NCBI RefSeq assembly: GCF_900143285.1
Contig: NZ_FRDN01000003.1
Location: 372,001-436,000, forward strand
Length of the DNA stretch: 64,000 nucleotides
Reading direction: 5' to 3'
DNA from: Desulfitobacterium chlororespirans DSM 11544
GTDB taxonomy: Bacteria > Bacillota > Desulfitobacteriia > Desulfitobacteriales > Desulfitobacteriaceae
A program made the position numbers and the translations under genes. Shown here piece by piece: positions 24,872 to 34,415 of this stretch (its first letter is position 1; every line of letters starts with the position of its first letter). The notes below the pieces were generated by a model that saw only the letters and a program-made list of their open reading frames with translations, searched no databases and was not told where the DNA came from.

Positions 24872-27289
24872 TTATAGCATATCGAGATCAATTAAAGCAA
24901 CGGGAATCTCAAACCCCTTCATCTTATATTGGAACATCCGCTTCAGATTTCCGTCGCAAGTGGCAAAAAAGAACTGCTGTATCGCTGCCACTTCTTCATC
25001 TCCTTTTCTGCTCTTCGCCAGCTGATACTTAATAAGATCGACAAAAGAAACCAGATTAATATCGTCCATGCTATTTGTGATATCATCAACAAAGTAACAT
25101 CGGAAACTACCCGTCTCCCTGCGTAGGAATGCATTACCGAGTAAATACGAAATCATAAACGCGCCCAACTGCCCATCGCTGATTAAATTCATAATTGGAT
25201 TTTTACTTTCATCGGTGAAAGCCAATTTAGTTTCTGTCGCTCTTGCCCCATTACCTTGTAGCTGAAATCCGTCAAGGGTAGAATGCTTGACCAACTTACT
25301 AAAAATGCGAAATAAATAGGGGGCAACACCCTGTACCTCATCATTTTTCATCTGGTTTAGTTTTTTGCGAAGCATTTCTGCCCTTCCCTTGACTAGGCTT
25401 TGTAACGCCATCTTTTCGCGGGTTTGTTCATCCAGCGTACGATTCTGGTTCCGCTTTTCCTCAAGATCTTTTGATAGTTCAACCAAAAGTCGGTTCCCCT
25501 TACGTAATCGTAGAGATACAATTTTCCCTCGTACATCCAGTTCATCAAATACAAACATAGCCGGAACCTTCTGTGCAAGCGGAGAAATAGCCTCCCTTAC
25601 TATCTGCGGTTCAGTGTCAACCTGCTCTACGCCTGGATAGCCGAGGAAGGTCAGCAGAGCATTAATTTTCTCCGCTTGCTTTTGAACCGAGTCTGTATCT
25701 ATACCCACAAATCCGTCATAGGTTTCAAGGGTATCCATGTCGGCAAACTGCTCCGGAAGCAGCTCTAACGCTGCGATCAGCCTAAAAAAGCTCTCCGTCA
25801 CAGCTAAGATTTTCTGATTCAGCCCTAGTTCATCACTTAGTCTTGCTTCCGCTGCCTTCAAGATTTCCCTTAGGTCTTTGTTTAATAGAGTCCGAAAATC
25901 GTCCCAACGTTGTTTTTCCTCTTTAAGCTGTTGTTCCAGTGTCAGTTTTTTCACATCGTGAGCTTTGACATAATTCTCAGCCTCCAAAGCCAGATGTTCC
26001 GCCGGCGCAGATGCAAAAGGCTCTTCAGCACCACACAATGGGCATTTTTGATAATCTTTGCGGTACTCAACCATTTGCGCCCGGACACCTACCAACCGTG
26101 AAAATGCAATCAGCAATTCATCACCCTTTTGCGAATCTTCAAAGCTGGCTTCGGTCCCACGCCAAATATCATTTAAGCTGCAATAATCTCCCCAGCGCTT
26201 CTGCCATTCTGCCGGTGTCAGTTCCGCGTTCTCCAACCCCGAAGCAAACTCTCCAACCTGTTCCAACGTCTGATCATTTAGCTTCTGAAGTTGTTCCACT
26301 ATTTTCTTCTTCTTTTCCTCCAAAGCACGCTGCGTATTTGGTTCATAGAGTTCTTTTCGGATGGCCTGCTGAATCTCTGCTTTATATGCTGCAAACTGCT
26401 CCTTTATCATCAACTTACGTCTCGATCGTATGAGCTCACTCAACCAGTCAGCGACAGCACGATATCCTCCAGCTATAAGTTCCTGAAGCTGTGCTTCCTG
26501 TTCTTCCTGACTCAGTTGATCCACATCCAGCCGTTCATCCGGATAGCTCACCCGTTGTACATAAGCCGGAATCTGCCCAGCCTCTTTTAACTTTTGCTGC
26601 TCTTTTTCCAGCTCTATGATCTTGTCTTCAGAAACTCTCTTACTGCTCAAATCATTTATTTCTTCATTCAGTTGGCTACGTATCTGTTCCAGGTTCACAA
26701 GCACTTGCTTTGCTTCAGAATGTTCGAGCGTGAAATCCTCAAATTCCGCCGTCATATCCTTGCGGCTCTTACTGCGGAACTCTTCTGCTTTTTGAGAATT
26801 ACAAATAAAATATTTATAAAAAAGATCCGCAAATGGCCTGTCTCCGGAATCAAAACACTCTTTGAGCCAGTCTTGAGCGGCTTCTGCATCCAGTGTGTCT
26901 CCCGCATATGTGATGGATAAAGATGTGTGCGTTGAGCCAAGCTCATTGTTTAGTGTGCTTCGCCGGAGAGTCGATTCCTTACCATCTTTTTCAAAAGTCA
27001 GCTCAACCCAGGTTTCTTCGTTACTTCCGCAATCCTTATAGCGCAACAGGCCAAGACTTTGTGCTACCTGCCGATCACCCTTGGTACGCGTGTCATAAGG
27101 TCTGTATAAATGTTGTATATTTCCAGTAAAGCACCATTCTACAGCGTCCATAATGGACGTTTTGCCTTTGCCGTTACCTCCGGTAATCAACACCAATGGC
27201 GCTACTTCCTCATTTTCAGTGATAAATGTAAATTTTCTGTCTTTATAAATGCGAAACATATGAATATGAAGCGCCTTAATCCTCAGCAT
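24872..27289 (-). CDS. SMC/RecF-like ABC ATPase of an ABC-three-component-type system
   Basis: An 805-residue P-loop ATPase of the RecF/Rad50 group. Walker A is GGNGKGKTS (residues 37-45). Two coiled-coil arms (about 190-245 and 290-500) flank a zinc-hook motif CPLC near residue 415. The C-terminal lobe has an ABC signature variant (ISDGQLGAF), Walker B CYFVDDITNSMDD with Asp-Asp instead of Asp-Glu, and a final switch region. The DD Walker B and the two preceding genes fit the ABC-3C conflict systems rather than DNA-repair SbcC. It starts inside the previous gene (14-nt overlap), so it is translationally coupled. It may sense invading DNA and license the nuclease. Confidence 0.8.
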   Translation of the reverse strand: MLRIKALHIHMFRIYKDRKFTFITENEEVAPLVLITGGNGKGKTSIMDAVEWCFTGNIQHLYRPYDTRTKGDRQVAQSLGLLRYKDCGSNEETWVELTFEKDGKESTLRRSTLNNELGSTHTSLSITYAGDTLDAEAAQDWLKECFDSGDRPFADLFYKYFICNSQKAEEFRSKSRKDMTAEFEDFTLEHSEAKQVLVNLEQIRSQLNEEINDLSSKRVSEDKIIELEKEQQKLKEAGQIPAYVQRVSYPDERLDVDQLSQEEQEAQLQELIAGGYRAVADWLSELIRSRRKLMIKEQFAAYKAEIQQAIRKELYEPNTQRALEEKKKKIVEQLQKLNDQTLEQVGEFASGLENAELTPAEWQKRWGDYCSLNDIWRGTEASFEDSQKGDELLIAFSRLVGVRAQMVEYRKDYQKCPLCGAEEPFASAPAEHLALEAENYVKAHDVKKLTLEQQLKEEKQRWDDFRTLLNKDLREILKAAEARLSDELGLNQKILAVTESFFRLIAALELLPEQFADMDTLETYDGFVGIDTDSVQKQAEKINALLTFLGYPGVEQVDTEPQIVREAISPLAQKVPAMFVFDELDVRGKIVSLRLRKGNRLLVELSKDLEEKRNQNRTLDEQTREKMALQSLVKGRAEMLRKKLNQMKNDEVQGVAPYLFRIFSKLVKHSTLDGFQLQGNGARATETKLAFTDESKNPIMNLISDGQLGAFMISYLLGNAFLRRETGSFRCYFVDDITNSMDDINLVSFVDLIKYQLAKSRKGDEEVAAIQQFFFATCDGNLKRMFQYKMKGFEIPVALIDLDML

Positions 27290-27935
27290 AGCTCAGCCAC
27301 TCCCTTACTGCCGACAGGTCTTTCTCTGTAAAAGTTTGTTCACTGACACGTGCTTCATAAAGAAACATCAACTCACCGCCTACAGGAAGTATCTGAGCAA
27401 GCTCGGATTCAGATCCCGCTGCAATTCTATCCTGTATCAGCTGCTCGAAATAGAACGGCAGCATAGATCGATCTGACTCGGCCACATCACCATTTTCTAC
27501 TGAGACAAACAGCTTGCGCGAAATATCCGTACTCTTTTCCTCTGCGATAGCAGCCGCACAACGTACCGTCACAGTATCAGAAAGCAAGATTTGCATGACG
27601 TTGTATTTTAGCGGATACTTACTCTGCCCTTCTCGGTCAGGCAAGCTACCGAAGTTTATAAAACTTAGAATCCGCTCATCCCATTCTCTACACAAAGCTC
27701 TTATCTCATCATTTTCTTTCCCGCTCTCTCTGATATCCAACACTAGCAGCATCTCACAAGGAATGTCTGATTCGTTGCATAATAAGTAAATCTCTCTAAG
27801 TTCCTCCGGAACTGCTCCATCTTCGGTGCAAAATTCCTCCATAGTCAGGCTCTTAATACCATCCGTATCCGTTTTAATCAGCGGCTGGTAACCATTTTGT
27901 GTAAAATAGGTGCGCCACGCCTCCTGTCCATTCAT
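27276..27935 (-). CDS. middle component of the ABC-three-component-type system
   Basis: A 219-residue soluble, acidic protein. It has no known catalytic motif. Its centre holds a mixed strand-helix pattern (EMLLVLDIRESGKE, ERILSFINFG, KLFVSVENGDV) and it ends in a helix. It lies exactly between a nuclease gene and an SMC-like ATPase gene and overlaps both, the position of the small middle component described for ABC-3C systems. A family match needs a profile search. The ATG at 27935 follows GGAGG and overlaps the upstream stop as ATGA; an earlier in-frame start at 28001 lies inside the nuclease gene. Confidence 0.65.
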   Translation of the reverse strand: MNGQEAWRTYFTQNGYQPLIKTDTDGIKSLTMEEFCTEDGAVPEELREIYLLCNESDIPCEMLLVLDIRESGKENDEIRALCREWDERILSFINFGSLPDREGQSKYPLKYNVMQILLSDTVTVRCAAAIAEEKSTDISRKLFVSVENGDVAESDRSMLPFYFEQLIQDRIAAGSESELAQILPVGGELMFLYEARVSEQTFTEKDLSAVREWLSYAED

Positions 27936-29431
27936 GATAAACCTCCATATTTGCATTGTTTCGAGAAGATGTGCTCCTCGCAATTTTCCTCGGTTGCCCA
28001 TTCTCCTTTATCAATACCAATGCACTCCATGCACTCTACCGTAAACTGCTCAGGAGAAATTAATGTAACGTCCAGCCTTAGCGGGGCAATGTTCCCAGTA
28101 TCAATCGAATAATCACCAACTCCGCGTATATTATTACTTCTGAGATACCATTTTCTCGGTCGCTCGCGCCAGGCACGTACTCTTGCCTGAACATATCCAA
28201 TCTTTTTCCTTGGACGATCATTGCCAATAGATCCCATAATGATACTGCGTTCTGAACAGTCCTTCTGGTCATAAAAAGAAAATGCAATATACTCTCTGAT
28301 TTCAGATAACCAGCATTCTCCAAAGGTCGCTTGCTTCAAATTAAGTTTAATCTTCCAAATGTTATGGTAAAAGGTCATAATTTTTTCTTTACAAATATAC
28401 AGTTCTTTACGCAATGCACTCGCTCCGTCACCGCCATTTGGTACATTCCGATCTGTACTAACCGTATTTAGTAATTGGATAACACCATCACTGCTCTCCA
28501 AATTACTCTTTACCCACTCATTGGTGGAAGCATACAACAGGTTCAAACGGATCCGATTATGAGGTGTTAAGGGTTCGTCAACAAACTCACAGTACGCCTC
28601 ATCCACGAAGCTCTGTATCACGACGCTAACTGACGGCTCTAAAGCAAGTAAATCTTCCAATTTAGCAAGAAAATCTGCGCGCTTGACCTTACGGTGTTTT
28701 AACAATTCCCGATTATCCGCCGGCTGATCAGGTTCATTATAGCGTTCTTGAATCAATTTGACCGCCAGGGCAATTAGCAAATCTTTCCGATCATCCTCAT
28801 TCTCAATCGGACAACACTCTATTCTAATGCTCTCATCAAGCCTCTCCCCTAACTCTTTCCGATAATCACCGATGTTTTTGCTCACTTCGTTCATCTGATA
28901 TATTCTTAGAAAATCGCTTAACTCTTCAGGTTGATAGAATGACTTAAATAGATTATTTTCTCTTTCCTCCTTTGTACCTGCCATAATACATCTTGTAACT
29001 TCCTCCTTAATCTCATCATCTGTCCCTTGAAATTCTCTCCGTTCCTCCGTAAGGTTCAAATATTGCTTAGCCATCTCTTCATCAGGCTTAGTCTTAGCAT
29101 CTGCATGGAAGCCCAGCACTGGAATAATCTCTCCGCCATAACCATATCGCTTCAACTTAATGTACTGATAATAAAGCTCCCTGGTAATAGTTTTAATATC
29201 TAAATCTGTCTTCGGTGTATATTTGGATTGAATAATACGGACACTGTTGCTCGTTACTGAGCAGACATCTTCAATGAATTCAGAGCAAATATACTCCGTT
29301 TCCTCTCTGATTAACTCTTCAATAGCCAACAGATCCTGAAACAAAAAGCCTCGCACCCCTGCAGCAGCATCCCTCCGGCCTTCACCAATGTGCATATTCA
29401 GTAAATAACTATCCAGATCTACAGTTGCCAC
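27932..29431 (-). CDS. predicted Cap4/DUF4297-like dsDNA nuclease effector
   Basis: A 499-residue protein, first gene of the three-gene operon. The N-terminus fits the Cap4/DUF4297 restriction-endonuclease-like fold: GVRGFLFQDLLAIEEL, then Glu54-Asp55 in SEFIEDVCSV and the Q68-S-K70 motif (RIIQSKY), a PD-(D/E)xK active site of the ED...QxK type. The remaining 400 residues form a mostly helical region ending in a C-terminal domain (about 370-499) of unknown fold. Cleavage of foreign or host DNA on activation is inferred. The start is GTG at 29431 behind AAGAAGG. Confidence 0.75.
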   Translation of the reverse strand: MATVDLDSYLLNMHIGEGRRDAAAGVRGFLFQDLLAIEELIREETEYICSEFIEDVCSVTSNSVRIIQSKYTPKTDLDIKTITRELYYQYIKLKRYGYGGEIIPVLGFHADAKTKPDEEMAKQYLNLTEERREFQGTDDEIKEEVTRCIMAGTKEERENNLFKSFYQPEELSDFLRIYQMNEVSKNIGDYRKELGERLDESIRIECCPIENEDDRKDLLIALAVKLIQERYNEPDQPADNRELLKHRKVKRADFLAKLEDLLALEPSVSVVIQSFVDEAYCEFVDEPLTPHNRIRLNLLYASTNEWVKSNLESSDGVIQLLNTVSTDRNVPNGGDGASALRKELYICKEKIMTFYHNIWKIKLNLKQATFGECWLSEIREYIAFSFYDQKDCSERSIIMGSIGNDRPRKKIGYVQARVRAWRERPRKWYLRSNNIRGVGDYSIDTGNIAPLRLDVTLISPEQFTVECMECIGIDKGEWATEENCEEHIFSKQCKYGGLS

Positions 29432-29823
29432 TTCCTTCTTACCTCATTTCCGTTGATAAATGAACAATCATATCCGACCGTGTCAAATTCAAGGTCATTT
29501 CTTAAGATATACTAAACTCTTTCTTCTTTGCTACTTCCTGGTAACTTCGCCACGAACCGACAATAATCCTGTTGTTTTTTGAATATTATGATTACGCAAA
29601 CAAAAAGGACCGCCAATATCACCCGAACAGCGATCTCATTACTAAATATATGGCAATTCAATGGTCACTCAAGCAGAATACCAGAATCATGGATACGTCT
29701 TACTCTCCTCCCTTAACTAAGGCACTGAAAGGACGGCCTTGGGCCGCCCCTCCCTATCTTGGATTCCCATAAATAAAATATTTTGATCACCGAATTGTCT
29801 TCAGGCATCTGTAGCAGGCCCAC
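29432..29823. other. intergenic region upstream of the defence-type operon
   Basis: 392 bp between the nuclease start and the end of an ABC transporter gene. It must hold the operon promoter; TTTGACAC occurs at about 29480 on the minus strand but no well-spaced -10 is convincing. A GC-rich hairpin (GGACGGCC/GGCCGCCC) lies near 29732-29750. A 66-codon plus-strand frame here has no ribosome-binding site and was not accepted. Confidence 0.5.
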
Positions 29824-31584
29824 TCACCCGTTTCCGGCAATCCGCCAATTTCCCGCCCGGGACTGTTCTTCCCAAAGCCGGGCATAGAGGCCCTTCCCAG
29901 CCAGGAGTTCCTCATGGGTGCCTTGCTCCTTTACCCTGCCTTTATCCAGCACCACGATCTGATCTGCATTGCATACGGACTGCAGCCTATGGGCGATGAC
30001 GATCACTGTTTTCTCTGCCACCAGGGCGCTGATAGCCTGCTGAATAAGCACTTCGTTTTCCGGATCCAGTGAGGCTGTGGCTTCGTCCAGCAGAACGATG
30101 GGGGCGTTTTTCAAAAGGGCCCGGGCGATGGCAATGCGCTGCTTTTCTCCTCCGGAGAGGGTGGAGCCCCCCTCCCCCACCATGGTTTCATATCCTTCGG
30201 GCAGAGCAGATATGAAGTCGTGGCAAGCCGCCGCTTTGGCTGCCTCCATGATCTCCTCCAGTGCTGCCCCCGGCCTCCCCATGCGGATATTGGCTTCCAC
30301 CGTATCATGAAACAGATACACATCCTGAAAGACGATGCTGATCCGGGAGAGCAGCTCATCCGAGGTCATCTGCCCCAAGGGCATGCCGCCCAGGGTGATC
30401 TCCCCCTTTCCCGCATCCCAGAAGCGGGCGGCCAAGCGGGTGATAGTGGACTTTCCTGAGCCTGAAGGTCCTACCAGGGCCGTAATGCTTTTTTCGGGGA
30501 AACTCAGGGAGATGTCATGGAGCACCTCCTGATGGCCATAGGAAAAAGAAACATTGTTGAACTCTATGTCCAGGTTCTCCGGTGCCGTGCCCCGGACAGG
30601 CTCCGGCAGAGGCTCCTCTTTTGTCAACTCCTGTATGCGCACCGCCGACCGGTTGGTCCGGGCAAAATCCGCAATAAAACCAAACAAAATCATCACCGGC
30701 TCATAAATGTTCAGGGAGAGGAGCAGAAAGACGATGTAATAGAAGGGGGACAGCTGACCTTTGGTGAGCAGCCATATCCCCAAGAGCATAATCACAGCGC
30801 TCCCGCAATTGAGGATAAAACGACCCAGCATGCCTACAGGAGCCGCCGCCAGCTCCATGCCTACGGAATGCCTGTGTTGTTTGGCGAAGGAGTTCTTCAG
30901 GGACTGAAACTGTTCCCCCGCCATATTGAAGGCCCGCAGGGTCTGAATTCCCCCTACATACTCCAGTATTCCCGAGGCGGCCCCTTGCTGAGCCGCCATC
31001 AGCTCGCCGCTGATCCCCCCCATTTTCCGATAGCTGATCAAGGCAAAGGGCAGGGCCAGAGGAATCACCAGCACCAACCCCAGCATCATGCGCCAATCAA
31101 AAGCGGACAGGACGATCAATGCCAGAGAGAGACGCACCAGGATGACGGACAGCTGAGGAATGAGACCGGAAGCCAGCTGCTCAACCTCCGTATAATCCCG
31201 CAGCAGAACCGTGGAAAGATCCCCGGCATCCCGCCGCCCGAAGAAGCCCATGGGCAATCTTCTTAAGCGCTCCCCCATAGCGATCCGGGCATTCCTGGTG
31301 GTGCCTGCAAAGCCGGTGCAAAGATCGATATAGGTCTTGCGCCGTACAAAATAATATAGGAGCAGCTGGGCCAGCAGGACGCCGCACAGCATCCACAGCC
31401 GGTTGGCAGGCAAAGGAGAGCCCGGTTCCGCCACCGGTATCAGCAGCATGTAGATCGCCAGCAGCATCACCCCATAGGGAAGCGAAGCCACAAAGCTGTC
31501 GATAAAATTCCAGAGGGTCATCCTTAGATACTTCCCCGTTTCACCAAAGGTAATCGTGCGGAACCAGGTTTGGAAACTGTTCAT
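29824..31584 (-). CDS. ABC half-transporter (IrtB/YbtQ-like), fused permease-ATPase
   Basis: A 586-residue exporter-fold half-transporter. Six TM helices occupy residues 15-310 and the ATPase 340-575, with Walker A GPSGSGKST, signature LSGGEKQR, Walker B IVLLDEATASLD and H-loop AHRL. It starts within the stop of a second half-transporter gene (ATGA overlap), so the two form a heterodimer. The pair resembles IrtAB/YbtPQ, which import ferric siderophores despite an exporter fold; drug export is the alternative. A TetR gene precedes the operon. Confidence 0.88.
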   Translation of the reverse strand: MNSFQTWFRTITFGETGKYLRMTLWNFIDSFVASLPYGVMLLAIYMLLIPVAEPGSPLPANRLWMLCGVLLAQLLLYYFVRRKTYIDLCTGFAGTTRNARIAMGERLRRLPMGFFGRRDAGDLSTVLLRDYTEVEQLASGLIPQLSVILVRLSLALIVLSAFDWRMMLGLVLVIPLALPFALISYRKMGGISGELMAAQQGAASGILEYVGGIQTLRAFNMAGEQFQSLKNSFAKQHRHSVGMELAAAPVGMLGRFILNCGSAVIMLLGIWLLTKGQLSPFYYIVFLLLSLNIYEPVMILFGFIADFARTNRSAVRIQELTKEEPLPEPVRGTAPENLDIEFNNVSFSYGHQEVLHDISLSFPEKSITALVGPSGSGKSTITRLAARFWDAGKGEITLGGMPLGQMTSDELLSRISIVFQDVYLFHDTVEANIRMGRPGAALEEIMEAAKAAACHDFISALPEGYETMVGEGGSTLSGGEKQRIAIARALLKNAPIVLLDEATASLDPENEVLIQQAISALVAEKTVIVIAHRLQSVCNADQIVVLDKGRVKEQGTHEELLAGKGLYARLWEEQSRAGNWRIAGNG

Positions 31585-33398
31585 GCCGACACTCCTCCTT
31601 TCCCAATCCGCCAGCGGTCCTTCCGCTCATTGGCGGCCACCATATCACCGTACTGGGGGCAGGATCTCAGCAGCTCCGTATGGGTGCCCTCTCCTACCAG
31701 TTCTCCCTTTTCCAGAACCAGAATGCGGTTGGCATTTTCCACGGTCCTGAGCCGGTGAGCGATAATCAGCACTGTTTTATTTTCAGCAAGCCTGGCAAAG
31801 GCCCGCTGAATCTTCCCTTCATTTTCTGCATCCGCATAAGCGGTGGCCTCATCCAGAACCACGATGGGTGTATCCTTGAGGAAGACCCGGGCGATGGCCA
31901 GCCGCTGCTTCTCCCCGCCGGAAAGATAGGAGTCCTTTTCGCCGAGCACCGTGTCATAGCCTTTGGGCAGTTCCCTAATCACCTCATGGATGCCTGCGTT
32001 TTTCGCCGCCTGCTCCACTGCTTCACGGGTCGCCTCCCGGTTGCCCATGCGGATGTTGTTTTCCACCGTATCATGAAACAAAAAGGAATCCTGAAACACA
32101 TAGGACACCAGATTCATCAGCCGGTGATGGGGAATATCCCCAATATCCACACCGCCGATTCTGATACTCCCCCGCTGAGGCTCATAGAACCGGAGCAGAA
32201 GCTGAGCAAGGGTGGATTTTCCGCCCCCGGAAGGGCCGACAATGCCGGTGATACTTCCCTGAGGCAGATGGAAGGAAATATCTTTTAGGGCCTGGGGTCC
32301 CTCTTCCGTATAAGTGAAGGATACTTCCGCAAAGGCAAGATCATAAGCCGCGGGACTCCCCGCCCCCTTTTCCGCCAGCTCCGGCTGCTGCAAAATCCGG
32401 TCAATACGGGATACTCCTTCCGTAATGCGGCGGCTGTGCACAACCATCTGCATCATATTTTCCAGGGGCTCCTTGAGCCCGCTCCCCACCAAAAAGAACA
32501 GCAGCAGCAGGGGCAAAAAATCCAGATAGGTGGAAGCCCCGGCCAGCAGCACCAGACCGGCAGGAAGCAGAAACAGCAGCTGGGCCCCGAAGAAAGCATA
32601 ATAGGCTCCCATGCTGGAGGCAAAGTGATAGGCGGTGCGCTCCACGGTGCCCACATAGGCGGATACATCCCCCTCATACCGGGCAAAAGCGTTTAAGGTG
32701 CGGTTGAATATTTTGATGACCGGCATGCCATGGATGTATTCCACAATGGTGCCTTCCATTTTTTCCTTGGCATTGTGCATATCCACCTGAGTTTGAGCGC
32801 CCTGAGGATTTTTCAGGCCTCCGGAGAGAAGAGAGACGGATACAAAGATGGGAATGAGGGTGACCAGGGCCAGCCGCCAGTCCATGACAAACAGGAAGAT
32901 CAGAGTGAAGAGAGGTGTGGCCACCGCCGCCGCCAGATCGGCGATATGATGAGCGACAAACACTTCAATCTGCTCCGCATCGTCGGAGATGACCTTTTTT
33001 ATGGCCCCTTGGGTGGTTCCGGTAAAGTAACCGGAGGGAATCCGGGCCAGCTTTTCCATGAGTTTTAAACGCAGCTCATAAATAATATCGTAAGCCGCGC
33101 CGTGAGCAAGGGCTGAAGATAGAAAAGCGCAGACCCCGTATACCAGGGCGGCGGCAAAGGTATAACCCACCAAAGTGTAAATTTTTCCGGCATTCATGGC
33201 TGAGGTCAGGGTATAATGAGCCAGGAGCTCCCGGCTCACCCCATAGATGGTGAAAAAAGGAACAAGACGCGCCGCCGAGGCCAGGACCGACAGCAGGCAA
33301 GCGGCCAGGAGCTTGTTTTTTTTAGCTCCGGCCAGCTCCATAAGCCGGGCAAGCCCTGTTTTCTCTTGCTCTTTTGGCTTTTTTGATGATCTGCCCAT
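31581..33398 (-). CDS. ABC half-transporter (IrtA/YbtP-like), fused permease-ATPase
   Basis: A 605-residue partner of the downstream half-transporter. TM domain about 25-320, ATPase 350-595: Walker A GPSGGGKST, signature LSGGEKQR and Walker B with DEATAYADAENE, an ending typical of the YbtP/IrtA side of the family. No siderophore-interacting FAD domain (as in mycobacterial IrtA) is present. The second ATG, at 33398, has proper spacing from GAGAGG. A 220-bp gap with a small hairpin (GAGTTAGC/GCTAACTC, 33521-33540) separates it from the TetR gene. Confidence 0.87.
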   Translation of the reverse strand: MGRSSKKPKEQEKTGLARLMELAGAKKNKLLAACLLSVLASAARLVPFFTIYGVSRELLAHYTLTSAMNAGKIYTLVGYTFAAALVYGVCAFLSSALAHGAAYDIIYELRLKLMEKLARIPSGYFTGTTQGAIKKVISDDAEQIEVFVAHHIADLAAAVATPLFTLIFLFVMDWRLALVTLIPIFVSVSLLSGGLKNPQGAQTQVDMHNAKEKMEGTIVEYIHGMPVIKIFNRTLNAFARYEGDVSAYVGTVERTAYHFASSMGAYYAFFGAQLLFLLPAGLVLLAGASTYLDFLPLLLLFFLVGSGLKEPLENMMQMVVHSRRITEGVSRIDRILQQPELAEKGAGSPAAYDLAFAEVSFTYTEEGPQALKDISFHLPQGSITGIVGPSGGGKSTLAQLLLRFYEPQRGSIRIGGVDIGDIPHHRLMNLVSYVFQDSFLFHDTVENNIRMGNREATREAVEQAAKNAGIHEVIRELPKGYDTVLGEKDSYLSGGEKQRLAIARVFLKDTPIVVLDEATAYADAENEGKIQRAFARLAENKTVLIIAHRLRTVENANRILVLEKGELVGEGTHTELLRSCPQYGDMVAANERKDRWRIGKGGVSA

Positions 33399-33621
33399 AC
33401 TCATACCTCTCTTTCACTACATTAGAATTTGCTCGTTGCCTAAAATTTGCACGCAGAATTAACTGGGTCCGGTTCACTGAACTGTATTCCACAGGCTTGG
33501 CGCTGCCCCTGATCAGATGCGAGTTAGCTTAGGCTAACTCAAAGCCTTTAAAGAAACCCGCCTGGGCCGCTCCTTATTACCCTGGATGGTAACAAAGCGA
33601 AGCCGCGGGTTGCTTAAACCA

Positions 33622-34218
33622 TTAAACATTCTCTGCAAAGATATAGGAAAATAAAAGGCCGTATATGCCCTCCAAAGTCCGGGGCAGGGCGTCTGCATGG
33701 AGGGAATCCTGATGGAACAGCGACAGAGCCATGATCTTAATGAGATTGGCCACAAGCTTTAAGTCAATATCCGGCCGCACCCCTTCCATGTGCTCGAACA
33801 GACCGGTCATGATCATGGCCTCGGCCTGGGGATCAACAAGACAATATTCCGGGGGCAGGGCTGCTTTCAGCTTGGCTTCATCCTCCGCCGTCAGGTATTG
33901 ATAAATGCTGTCCCCGCTAAAAATTATCTTTTTCAAAAAATCTTTTCCCTCACTGGAGGTCATCTTTTCCCTGCCGTCAAGTATGTCCATAAAAAATTGT
34001 TTGGACTGATCCCGTTGGTACTTGATAATTTCGTAAACGAACATCTCCTTGGAGAGAAAAAAATTATAGAAGGTGCTCTTCCCCAGCCCCACTGCTTTGG
34101 TGACCTTCTCAACAGAGGCATGGGTCATGCCCTGTTCCTTAATAAGGGCAAATCCCGCTTCCAGCATCTTTACCCTTGCTTCTTCCCGTTCCTGCAGGGC
34201 AAATATCTTGGGCGACAT
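33622..34218 (-). CDS. TetR/AcrR-family repressor
   Basis: A 198-residue repressor. The N-terminal HTH is clear (MLEAGFALIKEQGMTHASVE, then VTKAVGLGKSTFYNFFLSKE), followed by a helical ligand domain. The ATG follows AAGGAGG. A long perfect palindrome sits 34 bp upstream, so it autoregulates and probably controls the two half-transporter genes downstream in the same direction. The ligand is unknown; an iron-complex or drug would suit the transporter. Confidence 0.88.
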   Translation of the reverse strand: MSPKIFALQEREEARVKMLEAGFALIKEQGMTHASVEKVTKAVGLGKSTFYNFFLSKEMFVYEIIKYQRDQSKQFFMDILDGREKMTSSEGKDFLKKIIFSGDSIYQYLTAEDEAKLKAALPPEYCLVDPQAEAMIMTGLFEHMEGVRPDIDLKLVANLIKIMALSLFHQDSLHADALPRTLEGIYGLLFSYIFAENV

Positions 34219-34251
34219 AGATTATCCTCCTTCCCGAATACTTAACAAAAA

Positions 34252-34283
34252 TAAGCGACCATTATATAAGTAATGGTCGCTTA
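34252..34283. promoter_or_regulatory. TetR operator
   Basis: TAAGCGACCATTA and TAATGGTCGCTTA, perfect 13-bp arms around a 6-nt spacer, immediately upstream of the TetR gene. Confidence 0.75.
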
Positions 34284-34415
34284 AATCATATAGCACCTTT
34301 TACTCCTTTGTCAAGAGAAATCCGCGAAAAAAACCTTCCCATGAATACTTTCCCTTCACTTACCATAAATCAAGCTTTCTTCAAATGGAAAGGCAGTCGG
34401 GTCAAGCCTCAAACA

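Noticed and set aside
29572-29772. 66-codon plus-strand frame before the ABC half-transporter
   Set aside because: No ribosome-binding site and no recognisable fold; left as intergenic.
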